Source of the DNA: Vanilla planifolia
Lineage: Eukaryota > Streptophyta > Magnoliopsida > Asparagales > Orchidaceae
NCBI GenBank assembly: GCA_023846275.1
Contig: CM043870.1
Span: 3,285,527-3,349,526 of the forward strand
Reading direction: 5' to 3'
DNA length: 64,000 nucleotides
Made by a program: the position numbers and the translations under genes. Under the pieces are notes generated by a model. That model was given only the letters and a program-made list of their open reading frames with translations. It searched no databases and had not been told where the DNA came from. Positions 53,701 to 64,000 of the stretch are shown one piece after another. Numbering within the stretch: the stretch's first letter is position 1; each line of letters opens with the position of its first letter.

Positions 53701-56700
53701 TCAGGAGGAAGTACTTAAGCATAAAAAGAGATTGATAATTCCAATGATAATGTCATTGAAATAGAGAAACATAAGTAAAAAAAAAAAACTTGAGAGAGAC
53801 AAGTAAATATTGACATTTAAGGAATAAAGATAATCATACTCATAATAATCAAGAGAGAAGTTTTTTTGCAGGAAAAATCCTACACTTGTAACAAGAGAAT
53901 AAGAATAATTTGCAATAAAAATAACAAGCACAAATTAGGATAGTATTAATTTGAATTAAGTAGAGCGATTAATAATTATGTGAGCTTTGGTACTAAAACC
54001 TAAAATTCTTGAATAAACTCAATAGTATTTTCAAAGTGAAAAAATCTAATGATAATGAAAAATTGGTTTTTATTTCATTACAATAGAAATGTATTACCCT
54101 TGATACTTAAGATCCACCTTTCAGAAGTTCGAAAAAGTAACCCTAGGAGAGTAATTGACAAAGATGATGAAACAACAACTACCATTAAGAGACTTTACTT
54201 AATACGGGACCCAAACATAAGAATGAATTAACTCAAACATGGTAGAACTCTTATTATCAATTTTCTGATAAAAAGCATGAAGATGCTTTCCTAACTCACA
54301 AGATTTACTTTTGATGTTAAAAGAATCAAGAGGAAATACTTTAGTTTAAAAAGAGATTGATAACTCCAATGATAATGTCATTGAAATGGAGAAACATAGG
54401 TAAATAAAACCCTGAAAAAGACAAGTCAATATTGGCATTTTAAGAATAAAGATTATCATACACATAATAATTAAGAGAGAAGATTTTTGATGTGGGAACA
54501 AATCTTACACCAATAACAAGAGGATAAGAATCATTTGAAATAAAAGTAACAAGCACAAATTAGGATAGTGTTAATTCGAATTAAGTAGAGCAATTAAAAA
54601 TTATGTGAGCTTTGGTACTCAAACCTAAAATTCTTGAATAAACTCAATGGTACTTTCAAATTGAAAAAAAAATCTAATGATAATAGAAAATTGGGTTTTT
54701 ATTTCATTACAATAGAAACATATTACCCTTGGTAGTTGAGATCTACCTTTCAGAAGTTCAAAAGAGTAACCCAAGAAGTCATTGACAAAGATAATGAAGC
54801 AACAACTATCATTAAGAGATTTTACTTAATAGACGCCCCAAACGTGGGAATGAATTAACTTGAACAAAGTAGAAATCTTATTATCAATTCTTTGAAAGAA
54901 AGCACGGAGATGCTTTCCTAACTCACAAGATTTACTCTTGATGTTAAAAGAATCAAGAGAAAGTAGTTTAGCATAAAAAGAGATTGATAACTCCAACGAT
55001 AAGGTCATTGAAATAGAGAAACATAGATAAATGAAACCTTGGGAGACAAGTAAATATTGGCATCTAAGGAATAAAGACCATCATACTCATAATAATCAAG
55101 AGAGAAGATTTTTGATGCAGGAACAAATCCTACACCTATAACAAGAGAATAAGAATAATTTGCAATAAAAATAACAAGCACAAATTAGGATAATGTTAAT
55201 TTGAATTAACTAGAGAGATTAACAATTATAAGAGCTTTGATACTAAAATCTCAAATTTTTGAATAAACTCAATAGTATTTTCAAAGTGAAAAAGATCTAA
55301 TGATAATAGAAAACTTGGTTTTAATTTCATTACAATAGAAATGTATTAACCTTGGTACTTGAGATCTACCTTTTAGAAGTTCAAAAGAGTAACCAAAGAA
55401 GAGTCATCGACAAAGACCATGAAGCAACAACTACCATTAAGAGACTTTACTTGTCCCCAAACGTGAGAATGAATTAACTCGATCAAAGTAGAACTCTTAT
55501 TATCAATTCTTTGATAGAAAACACGAATATGCTTTCCTAACTCACAAGATTTACCCTTGATAAAGTACTTCAGCATAAAAAGGGATTGATAACTCCAATG
55601 ATGATGTCAATGAAATGGAGAAGCATAGGTAAATAAAACCTTGGGAGAGACAAGTAAATATTAGCATTTAAGGAATAAAGATTATCATACTCATAATAAT
55701 CAAGAGGATTTTTGATGCAGGAACAAATCCTACACCTATAACAAGAGAATAAGTATCATTTGCAATAAAAATAAAAAGCACAAATTATGATAGTATTAAT
55801 TTGAATTAAGTAGAGTGATTTACAATTATGTGAGCTTTGGTACTAAAACCTAAAATTCGAGGCTCACTATGGTTAGCTATAAGGGCACTTGGAGTAACAA
55901 ACAAAAGTTGAACAAGGAAATGTGAAATAGATAGCCATAGAAGTTGTTGGAGTTGTTTTAATTTGTTGTACTCTTCTTAGGTTAGGGTAACACTGATTCT
56001 TTAGTAGAAGACTCAATAAAAAAGGTTTCATTGTATGTTATTGGCCCAAGCAAAACTTCCTAACTTGATTTAGCATTTTTCAAAAATGTGGTTGGGATAT
56101 CTATAATGCAAGCAACACTAAAGAGGTCGAGGGACATTAAAAACTCGACCAAGACCATGAATAGTTAAGGAAAAAGATTTTGTAAAAAGATGTTGCAAGC
56201 TGCTACATGTAATGGAGATGTCAAGTACCTAAGAAAAGGCAATTTTAAGAGACGTACTTCACCAGCAATGACTTGATGTCAAATAGATTATCGGGATCCC
56301 TTGAGACTAAAAAGGAATTTCACAACAACAAATTCATAGTTTACTTTGTAAGGGATCAATGATAATTGACAATATAGAATTCATCAATTGTTCCTCATAA
56401 TAAACTAAAATATTCTTGGAAAGTTTAGGATTCTTCTTGGTGCAAGATGAAGACCTAAGTGTTCATCTCCAAAAATATATCTTATAAGGTGTATCCCAGA
56501 TCTTCTTCAATGTGCCAATAAATATGGAAGAGAAAGAAATGTTTGGTTCCATACTATTTAAAAGTCAAGGTATGACTATGTAATATTGCTCAAAAGAGGT
56601 AGAACTCTTGACCTTACCATTTAAGGGAGGATTATATAAAAGGTGATCCAGTTTGTCTTGATTAAAAACAAAAACTTTAAATGCCAAGCACCCAAAGATG

Positions 56701-59700
56701 TTTCTTAAGTCAATTTTACGCTAATGACGGTAACATATTTGTTAGACAGTTTCATGGTTGATGGACAAAACAAAGTAGAGGAAGATCAAAAGTAAATTGT
56801 TTTGTCCATGATAATAAACGAGACAACTAAGTAGTGTAAAAACATATTTTAAGTCGTTCCTTTTATTGAGAGGAAAAGGAAACAGTGACTAGAGCTGATT
56901 GTAGAGAGAGTTGAAGAAATAGCCCATTAAGGAGAAGGAGAAAGAATACTTGAAAAACTTGTTCGATTACACCTCATAACTAGAAGATCTCATGGACGAC
57001 GATAGCTTTGAGGAAAGATGTCAACTTCGTGCGCAATCTCATAGCTTCTTCAATGGTCTTTTGAAGGGGTGTTATAAGGAAAAGGGAAGGATGTACTAGA
57101 GCAGAATATCATGCATGAACGACGAAGCTGCGAGGTAGTAACTTCATACAGTGTCATGAAATGGCTTTGCTTTGCCGATCGAGCTAGTGGCAAAGAAAAA
57201 TGAGGAGCATGGACAATAGTAAAAGAACGATGGCAACATGAAGGGTGCAAGGTTTTTGAGGCTCAATTGAGCGTTGGAGAAGAGCAAGGAAATGACACTA
57301 GGATTATTGTATTAGATTGAGATAAGAAAGGACAAAGATGAGGTCACTATGGGAATGAGGTCATGATGATAAAATTGCTTTGATACCATGAAGAGAAAAA
57401 AAGATTTTGAACTTTCTTGATATCAAAGAGAGAAATTGCACACCTTTTATACAAGTTTCAAAATACAAAATACATAAGAAATTATTCACCAAGAGAAAAC
57501 CCAATTAAAAATGAAATACTAAACCTATTATTTATGGATTTACATCAACAGAATATAAATTAAGGTCTAATATATTCTAACAAACAGGATTTATGTGACA
57601 AAAAATGTTCAAGAATTAACATAAGAATTGAAATGAGAGGAATATGTGCTACATGAAATGAAACAACTTAAGGATGGTGAGGATGGTAGCACTAGAAAAA
57701 GTTTTATTGTATCTTGCTCAAAATAAAGAATGCTACATTAAATGGCATATCTAAACATGGTTTTTGGTTCAGTCCGAAACTCAAGTTCTGGTTTGTTTTG
57801 GACTGCTTTCAGTCCAAATTGGTCAGAAACCAGACCAAAAACACGAATTCAGCCAAAAAAAAAAAATTTATTTGCATTTTAATATTTACACTATACTGTA
57901 AATGTAAATTGAATTTAGGCACATTGGTGGAGAGGGGGTTTTTAAGTTGATAAGGATTAGGAGGTGGTGGGTTTCCCAACATCTCCAATATTTGCTATTT
58001 TTTCAATAAAATAAACATTTTACGTTCAAAAATGCTTTGCAAAAAACTCAAGAAAATTTTTGTAATAATTTAGTCTTTTGCTTTTTATAAATTGTTTTTT
58101 TTCTTTAAATAAATTGTTTTTTTGCTTATGCCTTCCTGAGACAATGTGCACACATGCACAAAAAGAGGAGAGCCATCTATATCTTCCTAGGAAAAGTGCC
58201 TTTCAAAAGCATCAAGCACACTAATTTTTTTTATTCTTTAAAATATTTATAAAAAATGACGACGATACTCAAATTAAAAAACTGCTAACTTTATTCTAGT
58301 TCTAGAAAACTAGTATTAATTCAAATAATCCTATCCTAAAATTCAATCGAAATAAATAATTTACCATGATATATTTAAGAATAAATTTAAATAATAATTT
58401 TTTAAAAAAATTAAATAAAAAAATTATTCAAATGAAATTAAATTCAAATGAATTAATTTTAGAAAATATAAATTACTTTTTTAGAAAGTAAATATGTAAA
58501 ATAATGATATTTACATCTTGCACTAGCATCTCACTCGTACATGTAATTATTTCGAGAAAATACGTCTTCTATTATTGTTGTTCAAAATAGGTTCAACAAA
58601 ACAGTATGAGATGTGAAAGCATATACGAAAATTTCATCAAAACTAAGAAGGTCAAAACCATTCCCTTGTCCTATATTTTTACCAAATCTCAAATATTAGG
58701 TACTTATACAAAAACCTACAAAAGCCTACATTGGATGAATTTGTGAGCTAAAATGGAATAATTAATATTTATTCACTAACTTTAAGGAAAAAAATGTGAA
58801 ATTAGATAATTTCCAAGATTGAGATCTGCCTAAGAAGTTTTTTCTTTTTTTATTATAATTATTGTAGTTGAAGCTCTTAGTTATTATATATTTATCTCAC
58901 ATTCAATATTTATAATATTTTGTTGTATTGAATTAGGAAACCACTTATATATTTAAATTCTTAACCAAGAAACTTATGCTGAATTTCATCTCGGGGAATA
59001 AGAAATCTAACTACCACTTTCAAATCTCAATTCATTCTTTTTGAATCACTTTTTCAACAAGGGAAGAAAATTACACCTTTAAAAATAAAATAATAAGATA
59101 AGCTATCAATATTGATAGCGCTTATGCTACAAAAATAGAAATAATGCTACTGTTTGGAACTATTTGCAATAGTTAATGCAAGGATCCTCCTTGGTCAAAA
59201 GGTTTTTATTGGAGGATACTAGAATGAAAATATAAGAAACAAAGCTAAGGAATTCAAAGGTGTTAATGGTCAGGGGGGCATTGAAGAAAGTAAAACTCTT
59301 AGAGCTTCCTTTATTTTATGATCTCATGACCATTAATACTTTGAGAAATGAAAAGCATTTGATTATTTACTCATGAGCTAAAAATATTTGTCAATAAAGG
59401 AAAGATTGGAAGGTCAACTTAAGAAAATTTGACCAATCGATCTCAATTAATGATATCAAATGTTTATCTTAATAGTGATAACAAAGCAAACAAGCCGAAT
59501 AGGATCCAAAGAACAGATTGTGAAAACTTATAAAAAGAAAATACAATCTCATTAAAAAAAAAATTCATTTAGGTGGTTTTAAGTTTTTGTATTGGTATTA
59601 ATTTATAGGTGTCTATAAAACTCTGATGGCTAGTTTTAAAAGATTAAGTGCTTGGTTTTCATGCCTTAGGCCTACACGCTTCATCTCAGAACTCTCACAA

Positions 59701-61388
59701 GCTAGAAAGTAAAGCATCCCAATGTAAATTATGCTTCCATCAACTATAATAGACACACTAAACAACAGAAACTACTTGTGCTTTGATTGGTTCGGCAGTT
59801 GGCAAGTTATCTTCAATTTTAGTGATTGTTCAGCACACCAAAGCATGAAAAAAATAGACCATCATTCATAAACAAAAGAAAGAAAATCTAGCAGATTCAG
59901 ATCAACAATAATAAGTTAGACTGTGGAACTCACCTGCACAGTTGCAGCAGTAACTGTGTCAAGTATTGTATTGGTGGTGTAACTGTTAGATTTCAGTCTG
60001 ATGCGCTTTGGTTCAACATCTATAGATGTCTTTGACCAAAAGCAGAATATAGAGGAGTCTAGCACCTAACAATCGAACCATAACAAACAAGATTCCATTT
60101 GATATGTTAAACATAGGAATGCTTTCTGAATTTTGATATGGTCAACACAATAAACCTTACCTCCCATCTTGTTACACTTTCCAATGGATAAACCCTTAAG
60201 GTCATATTGCTGCTAGGATCCACCATACGAATTCCATCTAAACCAATCTGTAAAAGTGGAATTTCAATCAAATAATCAGCTTAATACAACGATTAATATC
60301 ATATGCTCCAGATACTACTTTACATAAGCAGAGTTCCTACACACGAGGAGTACATAATGATAATAACACGCTTTGAGCATCAACAAATTGAACAATAAAG
60401 GGGTCATTTTCTTCCCAGACATACTAACCTGGCAAAGAACATCCATGGTATTCACACTCGCCCCTTCTGGCAAAAGCTTGACCCTAAACTTTTGCACTCC
60501 ATTCTTTACATCCTGCTGAGTTTCTGCCTTGGGAACCGCCCTTGCAATCTTCCCCGCACCTCCAGCTTGATCATTCCTACCAGAGGAAATGCCCACTGAC
60601 CTCCCATAATCATCAAATCCGCCCCAAGGAGATGAAGATGAAGATCTTGGTATCGTTCCACGTGCACCATAGGGTTCCGCTCTACCACCATCATAAGCAT
60701 ATACACCATCACCTAACCCGTCATCCTGAGCACCAATATTCATAGATTGAAAACCCCTCTCAAGACTCTTCTCGTAATAGTCATGGTCATAACTCGGCTG
60801 TGTCTGGGCATACGATCCGGCATTGCTCAGGCCATATTTTCCAGAATGTTCGTTGTAATACCCGGCGCCGTCATAAGGGGTTTCGGATGAAACGTAGGCG
60901 GATGAGAAGGGAGGATTAAGGTTGGGGGTATGACCGAGATCGGGATTGGAACGATGGGAATCGTAGTGATAGTAGGGTGCGGAACTAGGTTGCGGAAGTT
61001 GATACGGAGCAGACAATGGAACCGAAGACTGCTCCGCCTGTAAAGGAGATGAACTGTAGGGAGGATAGGAAGGAAACTGGCTGGGCGGCGCTTGCGATTG
61101 AGATTGTGTCTGGGCGTACGACGGCGCCGATGGAGGCATGGATTGCATGGGATCCAGATTAGGAGAAAAGGTAGAATGAACACCGGCGAAGGACGACGAC
61201 GAAGAGTAGATCGGGTATTCCGAGGTCGGATACTGGGAATACGGTGGCGCGGAAGCGTACGAAGGCTGGATCGGATTGGACGGAACGTACTCGTTGGGAT
61301 TCGAAATAGGGTTCGGAATCGGATGGGTGGGAGGAAACAGGTTGCCCTGTATGAAGGATTGAGAACCGAAGTCGTTTCCTTGCTGCAT
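47710..61388 (-). CDS. FREE1: FREE1/FYVE1, plant ESCRT FYVE-domain protein, 10 exons, 594 aa
   Basis: A plant-specific ESCRT component that binds PI3P on multivesicular bodies and sorts ubiquitinated membrane proteins to the vacuole; it also acts in autophagy and ABA signalling. Exons, minus strand: 61388-60429, 60247-60161, 60065-59934, 51786-51637, 50279-50214, 50131-50021, 48882-48793, 48096-48063, 47988-47912, 47787-47710. All phases agree (1,785 nt). The N-terminal 250 residues are a disordered Pro/Ser/Tyr/Gln-rich stretch with a PSAP late-domain motif (86-89) suited to VPS23 binding. The FYVE finger spans about 443-502: WVPD, eight cysteines (452, 455, 468, 471, 476, 479, 498, 501), RRHHCRNCG and VRVCDGC. 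A short coiled coil (503-540) and a C-terminal Cys region (CPIC, CGVC) follow. Length fits Arabidopsis FREE1 (about 600 aa). Intron 3 (8.1 kb) carries a Copia fossil. Confidence 0.95.
48883..50020 (-). other. Intron 6 of FREE1 (1,138 bp); no element recognised
   Basis: Donor ATG|GTATTT at 50021/50020 and acceptor ACAG before GCGGAAG. AT-rich; the short frame at 49056-49274 is chance. Confidence 0.75.
50280..51636 (-). other. Intron 4 of FREE1 (1,357 bp)
   Basis: Donor TGG|GTAAGA and acceptor TTCAG. AT-rich with a poly(A) run near 50935-50957. Nothing else recognised. Confidence 0.75.
53405..55858 (-). repeat. Tandem array of four ~600-626-bp units inside the Copia fossil
   Basis: Units of about 604, 626, 625 and 599 bp start near 53405, 54009, 54635 and 55260. 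Each begins with a GAATAAACTCAATAGTATTT-like word and ends with GCTTTGGTACTAAAACC-like words. All carry the same pre-integrase/integrase stretch of the element. Copies differ by roughly 10-15 % and by small length changes, so the duplications are not recent. Confidence 0.88.
57377..57388 (-). other. Primer-binding site of the Copia fossil
   Basis: Minus strand reads TGGTATCAAAGC, 11 of 12 identical to the common plant Copia site TGGTATCAGAGC, which pairs with the 3' end of initiator tRNA-Met. Confidence 0.8.
57389..57582 (-). repeat. 5' LTR of the Copia fossil (194 bp)
   Basis: On the minus strand it starts TGTTAGAATATATTAG, carries a TATAAAAGG core promoter and ends ..CTTCA, the usual TG..CA ends. 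It abuts the primer-binding site directly. Confidence 0.8.
57797..57818. repeat. Small perfect inverted repeat (hairpin)
   Basis: TTTGGACT, a six-base loop, then AGTCCAAA. It sits in a stretch rich in GGTTCAGTCC/CCAGACC words (57755-57850) that is partly self-complementary on a larger scale. Confidence 0.6.
57850..59930. other. AT-rich remainder of FREE1 intron 3
   Basis: No open frame or element recognised between the hairpin region and exon 3. Confidence 0.55.
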
Positions 61389-61469
61389 CTTTGATCGCCG
61401 ATCGCCGATCGCCTTCCTTTCCTTTCCGCAAGAAAAAATTGGTGTTAAATGTGGAAGAAAGTTGGCCGA

Positions 61470-64000
61470 ATCACGAAATGTGAAATCGAATCGTGGTCTC
61501 CGTCCTGTGGAAGATAATCTCTGCTTTCGGGTAAGCTTCGCAGTTAACCTAAATCTACAGAAATGAATACTAAAATTTTAATATTTATTTGTTAAAGTCT
61601 TTTTCGTTAAAACTGATAAATCGAAAATATATTTAATTGGTATATACCCACATAGATGTATTTATTTTTTTATATTTTGAGTATATGTATTTACTTTTTT
61701 ACACTTTGGGTATATTGTAAATATATTTGAGATATAATTATAGCATAATATTCTTACAATTTTATATATCTAGTAAGAATCATTTAATATGCTATTTTAG
61801 TTTTTGTATAATTTGATAAATTATATTAACTTAAAAACATCCATGAAATAATTAATATACCTTTTATTATAATTATTTAAAACTTAAAACCACCTAAGTG
61901 ATGCAATTCCCTCTTTAATATAATTTAACAAATTATATATATATATAAACATGATCTTGTGTCTATAATAAAAAAATTATCCTATTTTTAATATTAAATT
62001 ATTATTTTTTATACTCATTTATTTAAAAATTTTATAATTTATTTATTTTTTAATGATTTTAATTCTATTGTACCATCACAGAACACTTAAAATAACATCT
62101 TTTTTTAGTTGTCACATAATAATCAAAATGAATCATTTTAATATTTTAAAAATATAAATCTAAGATTTTTTTATTTAAATGTAGGTTAGAGAAAGAATAA
62201 TAATGTTAATTTTAATTAAACAATTCTTATTTTTTATTAACCTCTAATATTTTTTTTCTCAATCTATATAATTATTTTGTCTTTATTTTCTAATTTTTTC
62301 ATCAAAAACTTTTATTATACATAAACTCATAATTTCTTTACTAATACAAAATACATTCTTATTTGATTAATATTTCTAAACAATTTATATATATATATAT
62401 ATATACATATTTCAATTATAATTTATAAAAAATCATGAGACTCTAAATTTCATTACATTAGAGTTGCAATTGTCGAAAGACCAACAAAGCTTTCTAGAGA
62501 GAAAAACAAGTAAAAATCTTAATCAAATTTCTACTTGATTACTACTTCAGGTTTACAGAAAAAAGCTCTAAAGATCAAAACTTCTCAGAAAAATCAAACT
62601 TTACTTGCCTTTGTAATAAAAACGAAGGGTCCAAATGAACACAGTTTTGACCATATCAAACGTTTACAGCAGATGATGATGAACAAGAAGCATTCACAAA
62701 CCATGTATGAGTTCCACATGAATCATTTCTACGCTTAAACCTGCATACAATATTCATCAATGCTGCAACGAATCACATCTATCTTTGCTGTTTAAGGATA
62801 TCATTTAGGTTCACTTGTTTTAAAACGAGGTTAGTATGTTATGTTAAACTTTTCTACACTTTGCAAGAACAAGATGAACTTAATCGCCTCAAAAGTCACT
62901 CATGTTTTCTTACTTCACTTTTAATCAACAGCAAAATAAAGAGAAGTGAGTTCCTCGGTTTTACTAATGAAAGTTAAAATCTCACTTCTCTTCGACCTAC
63001 AATGAAACAAGTGAACATGGTTGTCTATTGAGAATGTTTCACTTTCTACGATATGCCATTTGATTGATTCAAACCAAACGATTTAAAAAAGAAAATTACA
63101 CACAAATAAAGGAGATCGAGAATAAAAAGGAGATCGAGAATGAGAACTACATAATAAAAAGGGAGACCAAGGTCGCATTGACAATTCTAGAGGTAGAGGA
63201 TGACTTGTATGTCATGACAAGAAGTAGATTAAGAGTTTGTTTAAGCCATTTAAAGGCAACATTTGAGTGAACCAAAGTAATATTTTTGTTTGGAAAGTTG
63301 AATAGTGCAAGAAAATGTTCCATATTTACGCATCTAACCATCTGCAGAGCACATAAATCCTAAAGGATATTTCCAATCAAGTACTTCAAACTTGGAAGTA
63401 ATCTACCAGGCGAGTTAGGACAGTTATCTTTGAGTTGGCAGTTATTTACATGAGATTAAAACACAAATCAAATCAATTAACCTACTAATTGTGGTTGTTT
63501 ACCTGAATTCTATCATATAATTTCACTTTACCTATCAACAAATATTCATTAACATTCAAACACATCAAATGGCTTCCAATATTCATATGTTGCATTGTTA
63601 TTTTAATTTTTCATTCTCCTATTTGCATGTGAAAACGCTACAAAACCTCTCTTCATTCTTATCCAAAACATCTAAATCAATTACATACCAATCTTTTCAG
63701 GTAAATAATCATTTATAATTCATATCTTTTCAAGTGTCACTTATCTTGAACCATATCTCAGATAAGCCTATTGGCCTCCTCGATGAACTAACAAGCAAGC
63801 ATATTATTATTATTATTATTTTTTTTGAGAAAGTTCTTGGTCTTTTAGGTTTTCTTTTGGCAGCTTGTTTCCCTTGTAAATGAGGATGAGATAGGTCGAG
63901 TTATGGGTTCCTTGTTTAACTATGTAATGAGAAGAATATAATAAAAGTTTGATCCAACCTTATCCATCATTCCAAGGCAAGAGGATGGGTCCAATGACAT
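61470..64000. other. Upstream flank of FREE1; AT-rich, no supported gene
   Basis: The first part is the FREE1 promoter side, followed by very AT-rich DNA with an (AT)n run near 62388-62404. Frames at 62535-62738 and 63064-63270 are Lys/Asn-rich or otherwise unremarkable and match no family I know. A (TTA)n run lies near 63804-63820. Confidence 0.5.

Larger units (their letters stand above)
52130..57582 (-). mobile_element. Ty1/Copia LTR-retrotransposon fossil in FREE1 intron 3
   Basis: Read on the minus strand from right to left: a 5' LTR (57582-57389), a primer-binding site, a gag/protease region about 57.37-55.87 kb, a pre-integrase/integrase stretch repeated in tandem (55858-53405), the integrase C-terminal part (about 53.34-53.0 kb), an end-of-RT segment around 52.76-52.56 kb and RNase H down to about 52.13 kb. 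It is broken, with many disruptions, and most of the RT core is not visible. No 3' LTR was found, so its age cannot be set from LTR divergence; the state of decay suggests an old insertion. Confidence 0.82.
51787..59933 (-). other. Intron 3 of FREE1 (8,147 bp)
   Basis: Donor CAG|GTGAG after ..TAATVQ and acceptor CCAG before TTCAAGGAG. Most of its length is a Copia fossil (52.13-57.58 kb) in the same orientation as the gene. The rest (57.6-59.9 kb) is AT-rich, with a small perfect hairpin at 57797-57818. Confidence 0.9.

Noticed and set aside
60315-60428. Reading on past FREE1 exon 1 as coding
   Set aside because: A GT donor at 60428-60427 keeps phase with exon 2, and the read-through residues do not fit FREE1.
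61092-61394. Arginine-rich plus-strand frame over FREE1 exon 1
   Set aside because: Shadow of the Pro/Ser-rich minus-strand exon; its composition is a by-product.
62535-63270. Two short plus-strand frames upstream of FREE1
   Set aside because: No family match or gene context; Lys/Asn/Glu-rich content is expected in such DNA.

Overview
This is nuclear DNA from a flowering plant. It carries spliced genes with GT-AG introns, plant-only families (ROP GTPase, zinc-sensing F-group bZIP, FREE1, ECA1-like peptide), plant L1 and Ty1/Copia elements, and very AT-rich intergenic DNA. The ascorbate peroxidase tail resembles the rice APX3/APX4 type and the TE-swollen introns suit a mid-to-large genome. 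I lean towards a monocot but cannot prove it.

Layout, left to right. (1) A peroxisomal-membrane ascorbate peroxidase gene runs on the minus strand from 26313 down to 1377. Its nine exons encode 288 aa but are spread over 25 kb by a 14.7-kb intron 3 and a 6.0-kb intron 8. These introns hold a 5'-truncated L1 LINE (13.45-17.46 kb) with an 18-bp flanking repeat, two decayed Copia fossils (about 2.8-5.85 and 20.1-23.3 kb), a small MITE-like pair, a degenerate short-repeat block (10.4-11.5 kb) and a repeated ~0.3-kb family (18.97-20.04 kb). (2) An AT-rich 6-kb spacer separates this gene from (3) a divergent ROP/RAC small GTPase gene on the plus strand (33002-40606, seven exons, 197 aa, C-terminal CSIL prenylation box). 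(4) An intronless bZIP19/23-type zinc-deficiency regulator follows (41582-42382, plus). (5) A small secreted six-cysteine ECA1/prolamin-like gene is on the minus strand (45752-46090). (6) A ten-exon FREE1/FYVE1 endosomal-sorting gene is on the minus strand (47710-61388, 594 aa). Its 8.1-kb intron 3 contains a Copia fossil in the gene's own orientation; the fossil keeps one LTR and a primer-binding site, and part of its integrase region is tandemly repeated four times. (7) The right end is AT-rich sequence with no supported gene.

The host genes do different jobs (peroxide detoxification, polarity signalling, zinc homeostasis, reproductive secretion, vacuolar sorting) and form no operon-like system. 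All three multi-exon models were assembled by hand from splice sites; every junction keeps phase and each product has its family's usual length.

I did not find a convincing undescribed biological system. The observations most worth a second look are the fourfold tandem amplification inside the Copia fossil of the FREE1 intron, the LINE that lacks a poly(A) tail but keeps a near-perfect flanking repeat, the two upstream ORFs before the zinc-sensor bZIP, and a coding-like unclaimed segment just upstream of ROP exon 5.
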